NCBI RefSeq assembly: GCF_000002235.5
Contig: NW_022145606.1
Span: 49,350,685 to 49,414,684, forward strand
Length of the DNA: 64,000 nt
From: Strongylocentrotus purpuratus
Taxonomy: Eukaryota; Echinodermata; Echinoidea; Camarodonta; Strongylocentrotidae
Direction: 5' to 3'
Both the position numbers and the translations under genes were made by a program. Positions 47,301 to 57,610 of the stretch are shown here, one piece after another. The notes beneath the pieces are model-generated. The model was not told where the DNA came from and made no database searches. It saw only the letters and a program-made list of their open reading frames with translations. Within the stretch, counting starts at the first letter, position 1. Each line of letters opens with the position of its first letter.

Positions 47301-47718
47301 ATGCTATCCTGTCATATACCATCTTCAAATTTGGTACGTTGTTAAAACAATTAACGGATAAAGGAAGTGATTGTTAGGATTCTAGCACTAATAGACCCAC
47401 CTGGATCACTTGATATCCCCTTATTTGGTGTCACCCTGAGATGTGTATCAGCAAGCATTACTAGCTTAGCGTCAATGAGAGCTTGTTCCAGTCTATGATG
47501 CTGATCGCAAGGCTTCACGGTCTGTCTCCAGTCAAACAGCATCGCACGTGTTCCCTTGCAGGTCACTAGTCCTTCTATCCTGTTGGTCTCTGTGTATCTA
47601 TTTATTTCTGCGATATTGAATCCGAGTGTTCGTCCTAAGGCCTCCACCTGCTCACCCGTCTCGATGTTTCAGCCAGCTTGAAGAGAAGATCATCGGCAAT
47701 ACCTCCATGTGCCGCCAT
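39292..47718 (-). CDS. NLR-type immune receptor gene (Death-NACHT-LRR-like), at least seven exons
   Basis: Minus-strand gene model: Death exon 47718-47435; NACHT exon about 47216-45402; LRR-type exon 1 44628-44093; microexon 42305-42266; LRR-type exon 2 41998-41466; microexon 40118-40079; LRR-type exon 3 39809-39292. All donors in the 3' part read GT (GTATGC, GTAGGT, GTGAGT), acceptors AG, and phases agree from NACHT to the last exon, a strong argument that the model is right there. The Death-to-NACHT junction is not settled. In the family the NACHT ATPase drives oligomerisation after ligand sensing by the C-terminal repeats, and the Death domain recruits partners in the cytosol. The 3' end of the gene is not identified. 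Confidence 0.8.
40079..40118 (-). CDS. NLR 40-nt microexon, copy 2
   Basis: Bounded by TTTGTAG and GTGAGT; completes a split codon and then encodes SGGGTLDKKNNVQ, a Gly-rich hinge. It joins exon 2 to exon 3 in phase. The sequence is identical to the copy at 42266-42305. Confidence 0.7.
41340..41465. repeat. CTAG-word tract (CCTAGATCTAG, GGCCTAG)
   Basis: Dense CCTAGATCTAGTA and TAGACCTAG words adjoin the splice donor of exon 2. The matching tract at 43990-44092 adjoins the donor of exon 1, and smaller ones lie at 40752-40790 and 43397-43435. Confidence 0.8.
41466..41998 (-). CDS. NLR LRR-type exon 2
   Basis: 533 nt, acceptor TTGCAG, donor GTAGGT. Encodes NTRLEIKQCQLSTEVTTKLW, LRSFTSLNHITISDSSLSF and YEGLLSSIPGVRDIDVSID, LRR-like, then a part nearly identical to exon 1 (TSNTFQITTASRPMNQT). 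Relative to exon 1 it carries an in-frame 12-nt insertion made of GGCCTA words (GLGL before HALTALT), at about 41652-41663. The N-terminal part matches exon 3 and the C-terminal part exon 1, so it looks like a mosaic. Confidence 0.75.
42266..42305 (-). CDS. NLR 40-nt microexon, copy 1
   Basis: Acceptor TTTGTAG and donor GTGAGT. With the first base completing the codon split by exon 1, it encodes SGGGTLDKKNNVQ and leaves phase 0 for exon 2. Its 40 nt plus the 533 nt of exon 2 make 573 nt, a multiple of three. Confidence 0.7.
43990..44092. repeat. CTAG-word tract, duplicate
   Basis: Same words as 41340-41465, in the equivalent place of the other cassette; word number and order differ, so the tract changes faster than its flanks. 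Confidence 0.8.
44093..44628 (-). CDS. NLR LRR-type exon 1
   Basis: 536 nt, acceptor AACACCAG with a CT-rich tract upstream (44640-44680), donor GTAGGT. Encodes VRTVKFEGSTLTTDVTSGLW, LKDFSMLDTLVISDSSLSF and YEGVLPSIPGVRDIDVSID, i.e. LRR-like repeats. Phase 0 at the start matches the end of the NACHT exon (LPKQLKRQ). No microexon precedes it; the NACHT exon end plays that role. Confidence 0.8.
44629..45401 (-). other. NLR intron between the NACHT and LRR-type exon 1
   Basis: AT-rich; begins GTATGC (45401) and ends in a CT-rich tract and AG. No coding or repeat signal seen. Confidence 0.6.
45402..47216 (-). CDS. NLR NACHT exon
   Basis: An intact frame. Walker A APAGRGKTT lies at about residues 166-174, Walker B IILDGLDEYAG at about 245-255, and VLVTTRP at about 281, typical of NACHT NTPases. 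KLENKYRNQLCKIQMKPWD at about 92-110 resembles the linker before NACHT in marine invertebrate NLRs. Helical winged-helix-like sequence follows (EFYHKLVQEHSAGKYLA). The donor CAG|GTATGC is at 45401. The frame stays open a little upstream of the first ATG, so the exon probably begins at an acceptor near 47245 rather than at that ATG. The catalytic motifs are complete, so the ATPase looks functional. Confidence 0.88.
47435..47718 (-). CDS. NLR Death-domain exon (apparent one-base frameshift)
   Basis: ATG at 47718 opens MAAHGGIADDLLFKLAET; the rest of a Death domain, IETGEQVEALGRTLGFN, IAEINRYTE, GTRAMLFDWRQ and HRLEQALIDAKLVMLADTHL, follows in another frame. The shift falls near 47665-47670. It may be a real mutation, an assembly error, or hidden by an unusual splice: a GTGAGC donor-like site lies exactly there. 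A donor AGG|GTGACA at 47434 ends the exon in phase 0. Death domains couple receptors to adaptor proteins. If the shift is real, the product starting here would lose the domain. Confidence 0.7.
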
Positions 47719-48039
47719 AACTATGGAGAAAATGAATGTTTTGTTTAAAGTAGAGAAGTAGGATCTTGACATACTTTGAAACCTTATTTACAAGACCTTA
47801 ATAACAAAGAAAAGAAGAAAACCAGAGATTTCACAAATACGGTCGAGGCAAGGGGGAGGGGGGGGGGGTCGTTTTATTTCCCCCACTTGTTTGAGTACCT
47901 GAAAAGTGCCCCTTCTTACAATAACAGGTGACCCATTTTCTTTGTAATAATAATTGTTCCTTCCCCCATGTGATTACTGCCCATTTTAAATTCTAGCAGG
48001 TGCCCCGTACTTTTCTTATTAGTGACCCTTCTCACCTTG

Positions 48040-51000
48040 ATGAGTGCCTAATGGAGTCATATGGAGGCCAAAACAGCAATCATCCAGGAGAAATGAAGTC
48101 AGACAGAAAACTGTCAGACCGATGCGTCAATCGGATGTGCGCGAATTCGGCAGTTGGATAACACACCACGATTGGATAAGTGTTTATCAAGAAACGGATG
48201 TAGAACGCAAATGTGAGGTGTTCTATAATGATTTGAACGCGGCAATCAACACTCACTTCCCAACCAAGTCCGTAAAGCTGCATATGATGGATAAGCCTTG
48301 GATGACAACCAAGGTCAAAGACCTAATACATCAACGACAAAGGGCCTTCCACTCAGGCTCCCCGAATTGGCGTAGTCTTCGAAACAAAGTGCAGCAAGCG
48401 ATCACTCATGCGAAAAGAGTGTTTTATAGGGACCGCGTCCAACATCTGAAACGCGAAAACCCCGCATCATGGTATAAATATATCAAACTGATGACTTCGA
48501 ATAGGCAACAAGACACGTCTATTTCCTTGCCAGATATCAATACTTCGGACAAGTTGCCAATAGCAAATGCCATAAACTCGTACTTCGTAAGCATCGGAAA
48601 GGACACCCCATCCCTTGATTTGAGCGAAATTCCTGCGTTCAGACCGATTCAGCTGGACACTTTGCCAACCATACAACCCTGGACAGTTTACAGAGAACTG
48701 TCCAAAACCCCAGTTGGAAAAAGTGGTGGACCGGACGGAATCTCACCACGGTTGATTCGGGAATTCGCAGTGGAACTCAGCTCACCTCTCTGCGACATCT
48801 TTAATGCGTCGTTTCAACAAAGCAGGGTTCCAAGTCATTGGAAGAGGTCCATCATTGTTCCTGTTCCCAAAGAAACTCCTGCGACGTTACAGAAGTTGCG
48901 CCCTGTCGCCCTGACTGACTTCTTCGCGAAGTTGTTGGAACTGTTTGCATCTAAAATGATCTTGAATGACATATCTCACGAAATCGATCCTCAGCAGTTC
49001 GGCAATCGTCCTGGTTGGTCAACGAGCCATTACCTTTTAAGCCTGCTGGAATACCTCCATTCGAATGCTGACAAATCTGGATCAATTACGAGTGTGGTGC
49101 TTACGGATTTTTCCAAAGCCTTCGACTTAGTAAACCATAACGTAGCAATCACAAAAATCTACACAATGGGTGCACGGCCATCCTTACTTCCTTGGTTATG
49201 CAGCTTCCTTGGTGAGCGAACTCAGCAAGTGCGGTACAAAGACCAACTTTCAACAACACTCGCCACTTCAGTCGGTGTTCCTCAAGGGACGCGACTTGGA
49301 CCTCTGGTTTTCTTAGCCACTGTCAACGATGCCCTCCAGTCATCTGACTGCTCTAGATGGAAGTATGTAGATGACCTTACTGTTGCAGAAACACGCCGAT
49401 CAAATTCACCAAGTTGTCTTAATGCTACATTGTCTGTATTTGAAGAATGGTGTAAGGACTCGAATATGCGTCTAAACCCATCCAAATGCCAACTCATGAG
49501 GGTATCATTTGCTCGTCGACAGCTCCCACCAGCGGAAGTTATGATCGGCGAAAATCAAATCCCGGACAAGCAACACGTGAAATTGCTTGGCGTCGTTCTT
49601 AGCAGTGATCTTCGGTGGTTGGAACACGTCAACTGCATTACATCAAAAGCAGCCAAGAAACTCTATCTGCTACGGATGCTCAAACGTTTCTCTATGCCAC
49701 TTCAAGATTTGATCACAGTTTTTACGTCCTACATAAGACCGGTGCTAGAATACTGTTGTGTAGTATGGCATTCCTCACTAACTCTAAACCAGGAAGCTCA
49801 AATAGAGTCAATCCAGAAGCGTGCCCTGCGGACAATATTAGGACTAAGATATGAATCCTACCGTCAGGCTCTCACAGTGTGTAATCTGTCGTCTCTGAGA
49901 GACAGAAGAGAAGAGCTCTGTCTAAACTTCGCTAGGTCCCTCTACTGTAACTTTCGTGAGTGGTTACCTGAAAGCCAGTGTTCTCGAAGACAATTGAGAC
50001 ATAGTAATAGGCTACGTGAAATCAAGTGTAGGACAGAACGCTACAGAAAAAGTGCTTTACCCTATCTAGTAAGGCTTTTAAACCAGCCATGATGTGGCAT
50101 CCGGTCTGTTCAATTTTTTTTGATAGCATAATACTGCCAAACTTTGTGAATTACATGTATTTTTGTCAATATAACTTCAATTTCTGTATCAAGATACAAA
50201 TACGGTCATCTTTAGTAACCTCATTTCTTTCCCATGTTTTTTTTCTTTATATGAATTATTGCCAGTTATCTAAAGCCTCTTTTAAATCACAATTTGCTTA
50301 TTATAATTCATTCTCAAATTGCAATCTTTGCCTGAACACATCTACAATTCGCCGAATCTTAATGCATTATATTTCAGATTCAATTAAATATCTTGGATTG
50401 AACAATTATATTATTGCTAAATGTAGAAACATAATGTAAATATTTGCAATACGCTTTACCTCAATTTATCAGTTAATTATCTTTACTCTTCGCATTGTAT
50501 ACTGTCGATTTCATAATTACATGTATTACTTTAAATTGCCTCTGGTTGCCCGTTATTTTATCTTAACACTATTAGTTTACGCAGGTCTGCAATTACTCCT
50601 TTTGAATCTTGCTTCTGTGCTATATCCGCCTGTATTTAGTTGTTATATATAAATATTTTCTTAAAAAGGTTGTTATTATCCTTTTTAAAATGTTTTTACT
50701 ACCATCTGCGTTAAAAAAGAAAACATTCTCATTTATACATTTTACAACTTACCAAAAGATTTTTAGGTGAGCTAAAATAATAATAATAATAATAGTGGGT
50801 TCTTGGATAGCGCTCATGTCAGTCAGATTTTTGTTCTTCTTATTAATACTATTCGTAATGTCAATGTTGCAATGCATACTTTTATCTTTTTATCGTCAAT
50901 TTGTATGTAATTTTTAATTGTTGGCAAGTTCCCCCTTCTCTCCTCCCCCTTCTTTACCTCTTGCCTCTCTCTCTCTCTCTCTCTTTCTCTTCCTCTTTCT

Positions 51001-51373
51001 CTCTCTCTCTCTCTCTCTCCTTCACCTCTCTCTCTCTCTTTTTCTCTCTTTCTCCATCTTTCTATCTTTCCTGCTCTTTCTCTTTCTTCACTATATCTCT
51101 CGCTCTCTTATCCTTTCTTTCTATTTCTCTTACTTTCCTTCCCTCTCTCCTCCTCTCCCTCTCTCCTCTTTCTCTCTCTCTCTCTCTCTCTCTCCCTTTC
51201 CCTTTTTAACCTCTTTTCTTTATGTGACATAATACGTGTACTTATAATTATGTAAATGATACTGTTTTTAATTGTACTCTCGTTTTTAAAATGCAATGTA
51301 TATCCATGTGCAATTCAGTATATGTAACTGCGATGCATGTTTCAATAAATACCATACCATACCATACCATGCC
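48040..51373 (+). mobile_element. Young 5'-truncated LINE (CR1/L2/Daphne-like)
   Basis: An intact reverse transcriptase frame is followed by about 1.28 kb of AT- and CT-rich 3' region (CT microsatellite 50960-51200) with AATAAA at about 51344 and an ATACC repeat tail to about 51373. The endonuclease half is absent, as expected for 5' truncation on insertion. Both sides are the same CCCCTTTT minisatellite. I could not settle a target duplication. Confidence 0.75.
48044..50092 (+). CDS. LINE reverse transcriptase, intact 682-codon frame
   Basis: The frame opens at a GTG after a stop, so the true start was lost with the 5' part. RT blocks in order: GKSGGPDGISPRLI (motif 1), RPVALTDFFAKLLE, QQFGNRPGWSTSHY, VVLTDFSKAFDLVNH (motif A), VGVPQGTRLGPL (motif B), WKYVDDLTVAE with the catalytic YVDD near residue 441 (motif C), NPSKCQLM, VKLLGVVLSSDLRW, and the thumb-like FTSYIRPVLEYCCVVWHSS. 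All key residues are present and no frameshift is seen. The YVDD motif and thumb suit CR1/L2/Daphne-like clades. The enzyme would copy LINE RNA at the target nick. Confidence 0.88.
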   Translation: MPNGVIWRPKQQSSRRNEVRQKTVRPMRQSDVREFGSWITHHDWISVYQETDVERKCEVFYNDLNAAINTHFPTKSVKLHMMDKPWMTTKVKDLIHQRQRAFHSGSPNWRSLRNKVQQAITHAKRVFYRDRVQHLKRENPASWYKYIKLMTSNRQQDTSISLPDINTSDKLPIANAINSYFVSIGKDTPSLDLSEIPAFRPIQLDTLPTIQPWTVYRELSKTPVGKSGGPDGISPRLIREFAVELSSPLCDIFNASFQQSRVPSHWKRSIIVPVPKETPATLQKLRPVALTDFFAKLLELFASKMILNDISHEIDPQQFGNRPGWSTSHYLLSLLEYLHSNADKSGSITSVVLTDFSKAFDLVNHNVAITKIYTMGARPSLLPWLCSFLGERTQQVRYKDQLSTTLATSVGVPQGTRLGPLVFLATVNDALQSSDCSRWKYVDDLTVAETRRSNSPSCLNATLSVFEEWCKDSNMRLNPSKCQLMRVSFARRQLPPAEVMIGENQIPDKQHVKLLGVVLSSDLRWLEHVNCITSKAAKKLYLLRMLKRFSMPLQDLITVFTSYIRPVLEYCCVVWHSSLTLNQEAQIESIQKRALRTILGLRYESYRQALTVCNLSSLRDRREELCLNFARSLYCNFREWLPESQCSRRQLRHSNRLREIKCRTERYRKSALPYLVRLLNQP

Positions 51374-52169
51374 CCTTTTCAAAAGTTAAAAATGACCCTT
51401 TTCATTTGCCCTATATCTGCCTTGAAAAATTCCCTTATTTCTTCCTTATACATGTAAGTGCCCTTTCAGTTTCTGACAAGTGCCCCCTTCCTCCTTTTTA
51501 ATAGGGTCCCATTTCACCTTGGATGGATGTCCCTTTTCTAATCGAATAAGTCTCCATTTTTAAATATGATAGGTTCCCTAGCTACTTTTGATTATAGCCC
51601 CTTGTCCCTTATAATATTGCCCCCTGATAGTTGTTCTTCATGTATGTATCACAAGTGTCGCTTCACAATTTACCCGTTGCATTCATTTAAAGAGCTACGC
51701 CTAGGTTCAAGGAATCAGAGCTGCTTAATGTAGTAACAGGTACCTTAGCTACCTGTTAGCCGGGGCAAGGGGCCACAACTCTCAACATTTCATATGAATG
51801 AATTGCGCCTTGTTTCCAGTGATATAAAGTGCCCCTTTTATTGATAAGTCAGGGTAACTTAATATATATATGCTCTTTTCACGCTCAAACATAAGCCCCT
51901 TTAAACTATTTCATTCTACTCATGTTGGTAATAGAGGCATCTTCCAATCTATACATTATCGTCCTGTAATTCCTATGCCCTTTTTAACTTAAAAGAATGT
52001 CAAGGTAATCGTTTTCTCTTTTGTTTAAGGTGTACGCAGTAAGGGACTTTTACAAATCAAGGCAACTTCGCGGGATATATAAATCGCGTAAAAAAGAGAC
52101 AAAAACACAATTCGTGCCAAGCCAAGTTGTTTTGCCACGCTCCTCTCACGAAAACAAATTATTTATCAT

Positions 52170-52430
52170 AACCTCCGCACACGTCCTTCTACTTCATTAA
52201 ATACAAATTGCACGTACTGTATGATCATTCTATCAAGCACAAATTTGATATTATTGCCCTTTCAGAAGTTTGGAATGTTACTAGTGTAGACACATTCCCA
52301 TTTAGATTATGTTTTGGAGGTTAACTGCCGCTAGTGGAATGTGAGAGGAGGTGGAGTAGGAACATACATTCACAAACAAGTGAATTTAGAAATATATGAA
52401 TTTAACGTTGCTCATACATAAAGTTTTTGG
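52170..52430 (+). pseudogene. LINE endonuclease fragment
   Basis: HKFDIIALSEVWNVTSVDTF, then a stop and a frameshift, then RGGGVGTYIHKQVNLEIYEF. These are the conserved ALSEvW and GGGVgiYi blocks of an APE endonuclease. Only about 260 bp remain. Confidence 0.7.
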
Positions 52431-52439
52431 TTCAAAGGG

Positions 52440-53955
52440 TCTATATAAATTCGTTATACCGTTCTCGAAAATAATCCTCGTCTGAAAACAGATTTCCTCT
52501 TCTCGCGCGAAGCGCGGAAGCTTTTACGTTACATTAAATCATTAGAGAAAGAAGACTGTTCGTTGTACCGTTCTCGAATCCTCGTCCGAATTTAGTCCCC
52601 CCCCCCCCCCCTCCCCCTTCACACGCAAATCCTTGTCTAAACTCAGTTCCCCAAACATGTTATTAGTAGAGAAACAAGACAATTCGTTGTACTGTTCTCG
52701 ACTCTTAATCCTTGTCTGAATTCATTTTCCCCCTTCCGCGCGAAGCGCAGAAGCTTTGACATATCATTAAATTATTAGAAAAATAAGACGATTCGTTGTA
52801 CCTTTCTCGACTCTTGATCCTTGGGTGAATTCATTCCCCCCCCCCCCCTCCTGCGCGAAGCACGGAAGGTTTGACGTTTCTTTAAATCATAGAGAAAGAA
52901 GACGAATCGTTGAACCTTTCTCGAAAATAATCCTCGTCTGAATTCAGTTTTTCCCTTCCCGCGCGAAGCGCGAAAGCTTTTACGTTTCATTAAATCATTA
53001 GAGAAATAAGGCGATTCGTTGTACCATTCTCGACTCTTAATCTTTGTATTCGTTGTACCTTTCTCGACTCTTAATCCTTGTGTGAATACAGTCCCCCCCC
53101 CCCGCCTCCTGCGCGAAGCACGGAAGCTTTGACGTTTCTTTTAATTATAGAGAAAGAAGACGAATCGTTGTACCTTTCTCGAATATAATCCTCGTTTGAA
53201 TTCAGTTTTCCCCTGGAAGCTTTTACGTTTCATTAAATTATTATAGAAAGAAGACGATTCGTTGTACCTTTCTCGACTCTTAATCCTTGTGTGAATTCAG
53301 TCCCCCCCCCCTCCCCCTCCTGCACGAAGCACGGAAGCTTTGACGTTTCTTTAAATCATAGAGAAAGAAGACGAATCGTTGTACCTTTCTCGAAAATATT
53401 CCTCGTCTGAATTTATTTCCCCCAATTCCTCCCGCGCGAAGCGCGGAAGCTTTTACATTTCATTAATTCATTAGAGAAAGAAGACGATTCGTATTACCAT
53501 TCTCAACTCTTAATCTTTGTGTGAATTCAGTCTCCCCCGTCCCGCGCAACGCGCGGAAGCTGTTACGTTTAATTAAATCATTAAAGAAAGAAGGCGATGC
53601 GTTGTACCTTTCTCGACTCTTTATACTTGTCTGAATTCAGTTCCCCCCTCCCGCACGAAGCGCGGAAGCTTTGATGTTTCATTAAAACATTAGAGAAAGA
53701 AGGCGATTCGTTGTACCGTTATCGAAAATAATCCTCGTCTGAATTCAGATTACCCCCCCCCCCCCTCCCGCGTGAAGCGCGAAAGCCTTTACGTTTCATT
53801 TAATCATTAGAGAAAGAAGACGATTCGTATTACCATTCTCGACCCTTAATCTTTGTGTGATTTCACCCCCCCCCCTCCTGCGCGAAGCGCGGAAGCTTTG
53901 ACGTTTCATTAAATTTGTAGAGAAAGAAGACGATTCGTTGTACCATACTCGACTC
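52440..53955 (+). repeat. Satellite array, unit about 111 bp, about 14 copies (left)
   Basis: The unit reads: GACGATTCGTTGTACC, TTCTCGACTCTTAATCCT, GTCTGAATTCAG, a C tract of variable length, GCGCGAAGCGCGGAAGC (palindromic core), TTTACGTTTCATTAAATCAT, TAGAGAAAGAAG. The C tract varies between units from about 3 to 18 Cs. One further unit start lies at 54594-54633, after the 640-bp insertion. Confidence 0.9.
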
Positions 53956-53956
53956 G

Positions 53957-54597
53957 TGAGTTCTAAACAAATGTAAAAGTTGTCCGACACTATACCTCAC
54001 ACGTACATTACTAGTTCAGCCAATTTGACGAGCCCTTACGTTTGGTGATCATAACTTTTATGTCCGATTTCATTCAAACCATCACCAGTTTGCTTCCTTG
54101 TTATTGTTATTATTTTGTTCATAGTTTTCCGTCCACAGACTTTAGAATAGAGCCAACCTATCAGTTCCCTGGCAGTGTTATAAATATTTGCCAATTATTT
54201 AGCTTTCAGGGGCTTCGAGTAATTATTCGCGGGCTTTGCGCAGTTGCGCCATATTCGCGTTGGTCCTACCATTCTTTCATGAGATCGACGGTTGCTATCA
54301 ACAACTATACATAACTTGCAGGCGGAGACTTCCCTTTGGTTTTTCTTCTCTCTCATCCTTGTTTTTTTTTTTTACAGAATACTAGAATCACCCTCAAAGG
54401 GGTGAATCAACAATTGGCACTTATATTATCGATTTTTTGTTGTTGTTGAATGGATGATCGACTGCAGCAAACAACGATGAAAGAACACAATATACTTCAT
54501 CATGCAATGAGAACAGCAATCACGAATTATAATCCGTATTTTCGTTACTTACATTGCCCTAGTGATGACCTACTAGGAGAAAGGTGTATTTCGTCGT
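53957..54597 (+). repeat. About 640-bp element inserted in the satellite array
   Basis: GTGAGTTCTAAACAAA to GGTGTATTTCGTCGT splits the array; a unit resumes right after it. A second copy lies at 57014-57610 in the same orientation with high similarity. Class unknown; no inverted termini seen. Confidence 0.75.
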
Positions 54598-55493
54598 CGT
54601 ACCATTCTCGACTCTTAATCCTTGTCTGAATTTCAAAAATGTTTTTGTCTGCTCCTTTTTCTTTCTACGTCCTCTTCCTTTTCTCTCCTCTCTTTTTTGG
54701 CCGACGTTTTTTGTTTGTTTTGGGGGCGCCCCCACCGCCCCCCTGGCTACGTGCCTGCGGTCAGATGAACATATTTTGATACCTTGTCCGCCCCCGGAAA
54801 CTCAGGGGTTTAATTTAAGGCAATAAATTACGGTCAGATGAGTATCAAGGGGCCCGCCTTAGGGCTCTTGGCTGGGTCCAGGGGGCAGAGCCCCTGGAAG
54901 CTCAGGGGTTTTAGGCGTTTAATTACTTTCAGATGAACATTTGTTGATACCTTATTTTGTTTTGACACTGGCAATTAACTATTCTTTCTTTCTTGCTCTC
55001 TTTCTTTCTGTTTCTCTTTAATATACTTTTTCAAAAAAAGTGGGGGGGGGGGTGGGAGGGAGCTGAAGGCTCCCTATCCCCGCCGTTCCGCGGGCGCTGA
55101 AATGTAGGCATCTCAAGAATCATATTTCTTGCCTTGCTGTAAATTTAGGAATTTGTCATTTTACAACAAGCGCATACAAAATTATAATTTAATAAAAAAA
55201 ATAGGAAAACTCTCGGCAAATTATGTTATTTTAGCATTTTAATAGACTATGTGTAAATACCACCGCTATGGAATTAGAAATAAACCATTTTTTGTCTTCC
55301 CCGAGCCCACTCCCCGATCAGTACGCCAATGCCCCCCCCCCCCCCTGATCTACACTTTTTTTTTTTCTTTATTGTTGTTTTTCTTCTTCCTTTTCCCTTT
55401 TTTCCCTTCTTTTGTTTTCCTTCTTTTTTCCCAGGGGGGGGGGGGGGGAGCGCCCGGGCCTGGCACCCCCCCCCCCCCCTGGATCCGCCACTG
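54598..55493 (-). mobile_element. hAT-like non-autonomous element, terminal part (inverted relative of 59028-61619)
   Basis: Ends at 55493 with CCTGGATCCGCCACTG (inverse CAGTGGCGGATCCAGG), followed by GGTCAGCC. Going left: a poly(G)/poly(C) and CT-rich section, TTTATTTCTAATTCCATAGC, CAGATGAACAT repeats, and the satellite array at 52440-54633. Read on the minus strand the order matches 59028 onward. The distal end was not found. Confidence 0.75.
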
Positions 55494-55819
55494 GGTCAGC
55501 CTCTGGCATAATGAGCAAAATGGAGAAAAAAACCGAAAATCATGTCATTTCAGCAACATCTGTAAATCACTGGTATCACGTTAGAAATAAATCACGTTTG
55601 AAATTTATTTGGGGGTCAACAAGCCCCAAGCCCTCCATAAGTGTCATTTTGTTTTATCATTTTTACGATCCTACATGAACATTTATCTTGGTTTAAATAT
55701 GGGCATACAAATGATATTCACAAATAAATGAACGTTTCAGCAATATCCGATTAAGAATAGGAAAACTATGCATTTTTGAAGTTGTCATCAGTGAAAACAC
55801 AAATTGTCAATACTGTGAC

Positions 55820-56265
55820 GAGTCTTGCGAGCGCTTTCCATTTATTTCCAGTTTCAACACCTCATTGAACCTATGAAAGACAGGACCAAGTAATACGGAT
55901 CCAGAAAATTCGCATCTCTGGAACTCTCTCCCACTACCTTCCGAACCATCACAGCCTTAACTTTCTTTCAATCTCTATTAAAAACCTACTCGTTCAAAAA
56001 CGCTTTCTAATGTCATTTAAACTACAATATTGTATTCATCAAAATTTAATTAGATTACTGTATTTTTACATAACTTACTTTCATTTCTCTGTAATTGATG
56101 TTTATAATGACTGGTTGTTGTAAATCTTGTCCTTATTTTTACATTTATTTAGTTCATGAATTAGTAGTTATGTGTTATCTTGTTGTTTTAATATTGTAAA
56201 GTGCATTGTTATTTTCTCCGAAGATGAAATGCGCTATAGAAGCCTAGGTTATTATTATTATTTCT
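55820..56265 (+). mobile_element. LINE 3' end fragment with TTA tail
   Basis: LWNSLPLPSEPS resembles the C-terminal LWNsLP block of CR1/L2-like ORF2. The 3' region contains TGAAATGCGCTATAGAAGCC, a common LINE terminal motif, and a TTATTATTATTATT tail at 56251-56265. Confidence 0.7.
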
Positions 56266-56499
56266 CTCTGCACATACAATTTCATAAACTTTCACGTTTA
56301 AAGTTTTTGTAACAGAATAGGCTTGTTTCAAATAGAGTTTGTATACAAATATGTTTGCAAAAATCATAATGGGAGAATGTATGATTGGAAATTTTCTCAA
56401 CGACCATGTTTGATTGATCGCATTCTCATTTTAATGCCCAAAATAACCTAGGCTGCTAGTTTGGAGTAAACATCGGTCGAGAGAAACAAAAAGAGAGAA

Positions 56500-56535
<36 letters not shown>

Positions 56536-57013
56536 GGTAGGGGCAGGGGGTGGTAAGGGGAGGGGTGGTGACAGAGATACTTACACTGACCAGATCGAAA
56601 CCACACCGACAGACCAAACATTGAATTGAAGAAGTTTGGCGGGGTGAATGAAGTACAAACGAGATTAAAAGGCAATCCAATCTTTGTTACGGTTTTATTT
56701 TTATGAAGTAGAAAAACAAGCAAAACTGAATGGCGAAAATTTGAAGTAAGTTGGACCAATATTGAAATCTGAGATCACCGACTCTTTGCAAATCTCAAAT
56801 CTACATTTTGTTTTCGGACGTGACGTACACACGGACAACTCTGTCGTTTGTCGTGTACAAATATTTCATTAATTTTCATGTTTGCAAATGTCTTCTCCCT
56901 CAGGGCCCTACCAAACACAAACAATGCATACAAACGTTGTATAGGTCCTCTAACAAGAAAAAAAACCTCCTTAGTCATGCATTTTGAAAACAAATTATGT
57001 TTGTTACTTTTGT
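56266..57013. other. No gene recognised
   Basis: Holds a GA/CT microsatellite (56505-56532) and a copy of the dispersed repeat seen at 3500-3790. Short minus-strand frames show no known motifs. Confidence 0.5.
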
Positions 57014-57610
57014 GAGTTCTAAACAAAATAATGTAAAAGTTGTCCGACACTATACTTCACACTGACATTACTAGTTCAGCCAATTTGACGATTCTTACGT
57101 TTGGTGATTATAACTTTTATGTCCGATTTCATTCAAACCATCACCAGTTTTCTTCCTTGTTATTGTTGTTGTTTTGTTCATAGTTAGACTAGCAACGGTC
57201 GGATTTTCACAGACTTTAGAATAGAGCCAACCCATCAGTTCCCTGGCAGTGTTATAAACATTTGCAAATTATTTTGCTTTCAGGGGCTTCGAGTAATTAT
57301 TCGCGGGCTTTGCACTGTTGCGCTATATTCGCGTTGGTCCTACCATTCTTTCATGAGATCAACGGTTGCTATCAACAACTATACATAACTTGCAGGCGGG
57401 GGGGGGGGGGGGTTCCCCTTAGTTTTTTCTCTCTCTTTTCTTTTTTTTTTTTACAGAATACTAGAATCACCCTCAAAGGGGTGAATCAACAATTGGCACT
57501 TATATTATCGATTTTTTTTTTTTTTGAATGGATGATCGACAGCAGCAAACAACAATGTTACTTACATTGCCCTAGTGGTGACCTAGGAGGAAGGTGTATT
57601 ACGTCGTTTG
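57014..57610 (+). repeat. Second copy of the about 640-bp element
   Basis: Near-identical to 53957-54597 but lacking about 60 bp near its end and with a G tract at 57400. Both share the GATCATAACTTTTATGTCCG and CAATTGGCACTTATATTATC blocks or close variants. Confidence 0.75.

Larger units (their letters stand above)
47860..52030 (+). repeat. Degenerate minisatellite, CCCCTTTT words about every 23-25 nt
   Basis: GTGCCCCTTCTT-, GTGACCCTTCTC-, GTCCCATTTC- and GCCCCTTGTCCC-like words recur at about 23-25 nt spacing from 47860 to 48035 and again from 51370 to about 52000. The LINE at 48040-51373 sits in the middle, so it interrupted one array. The unit is heavily diverged. Confidence 0.65.

Noticed and set aside
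52440-53955. CRISPR-like array because of regular palindromic repeats
   Set aside because: The window is eukaryotic, the whole 111-bp unit is repeated, and there are no unique spacers.
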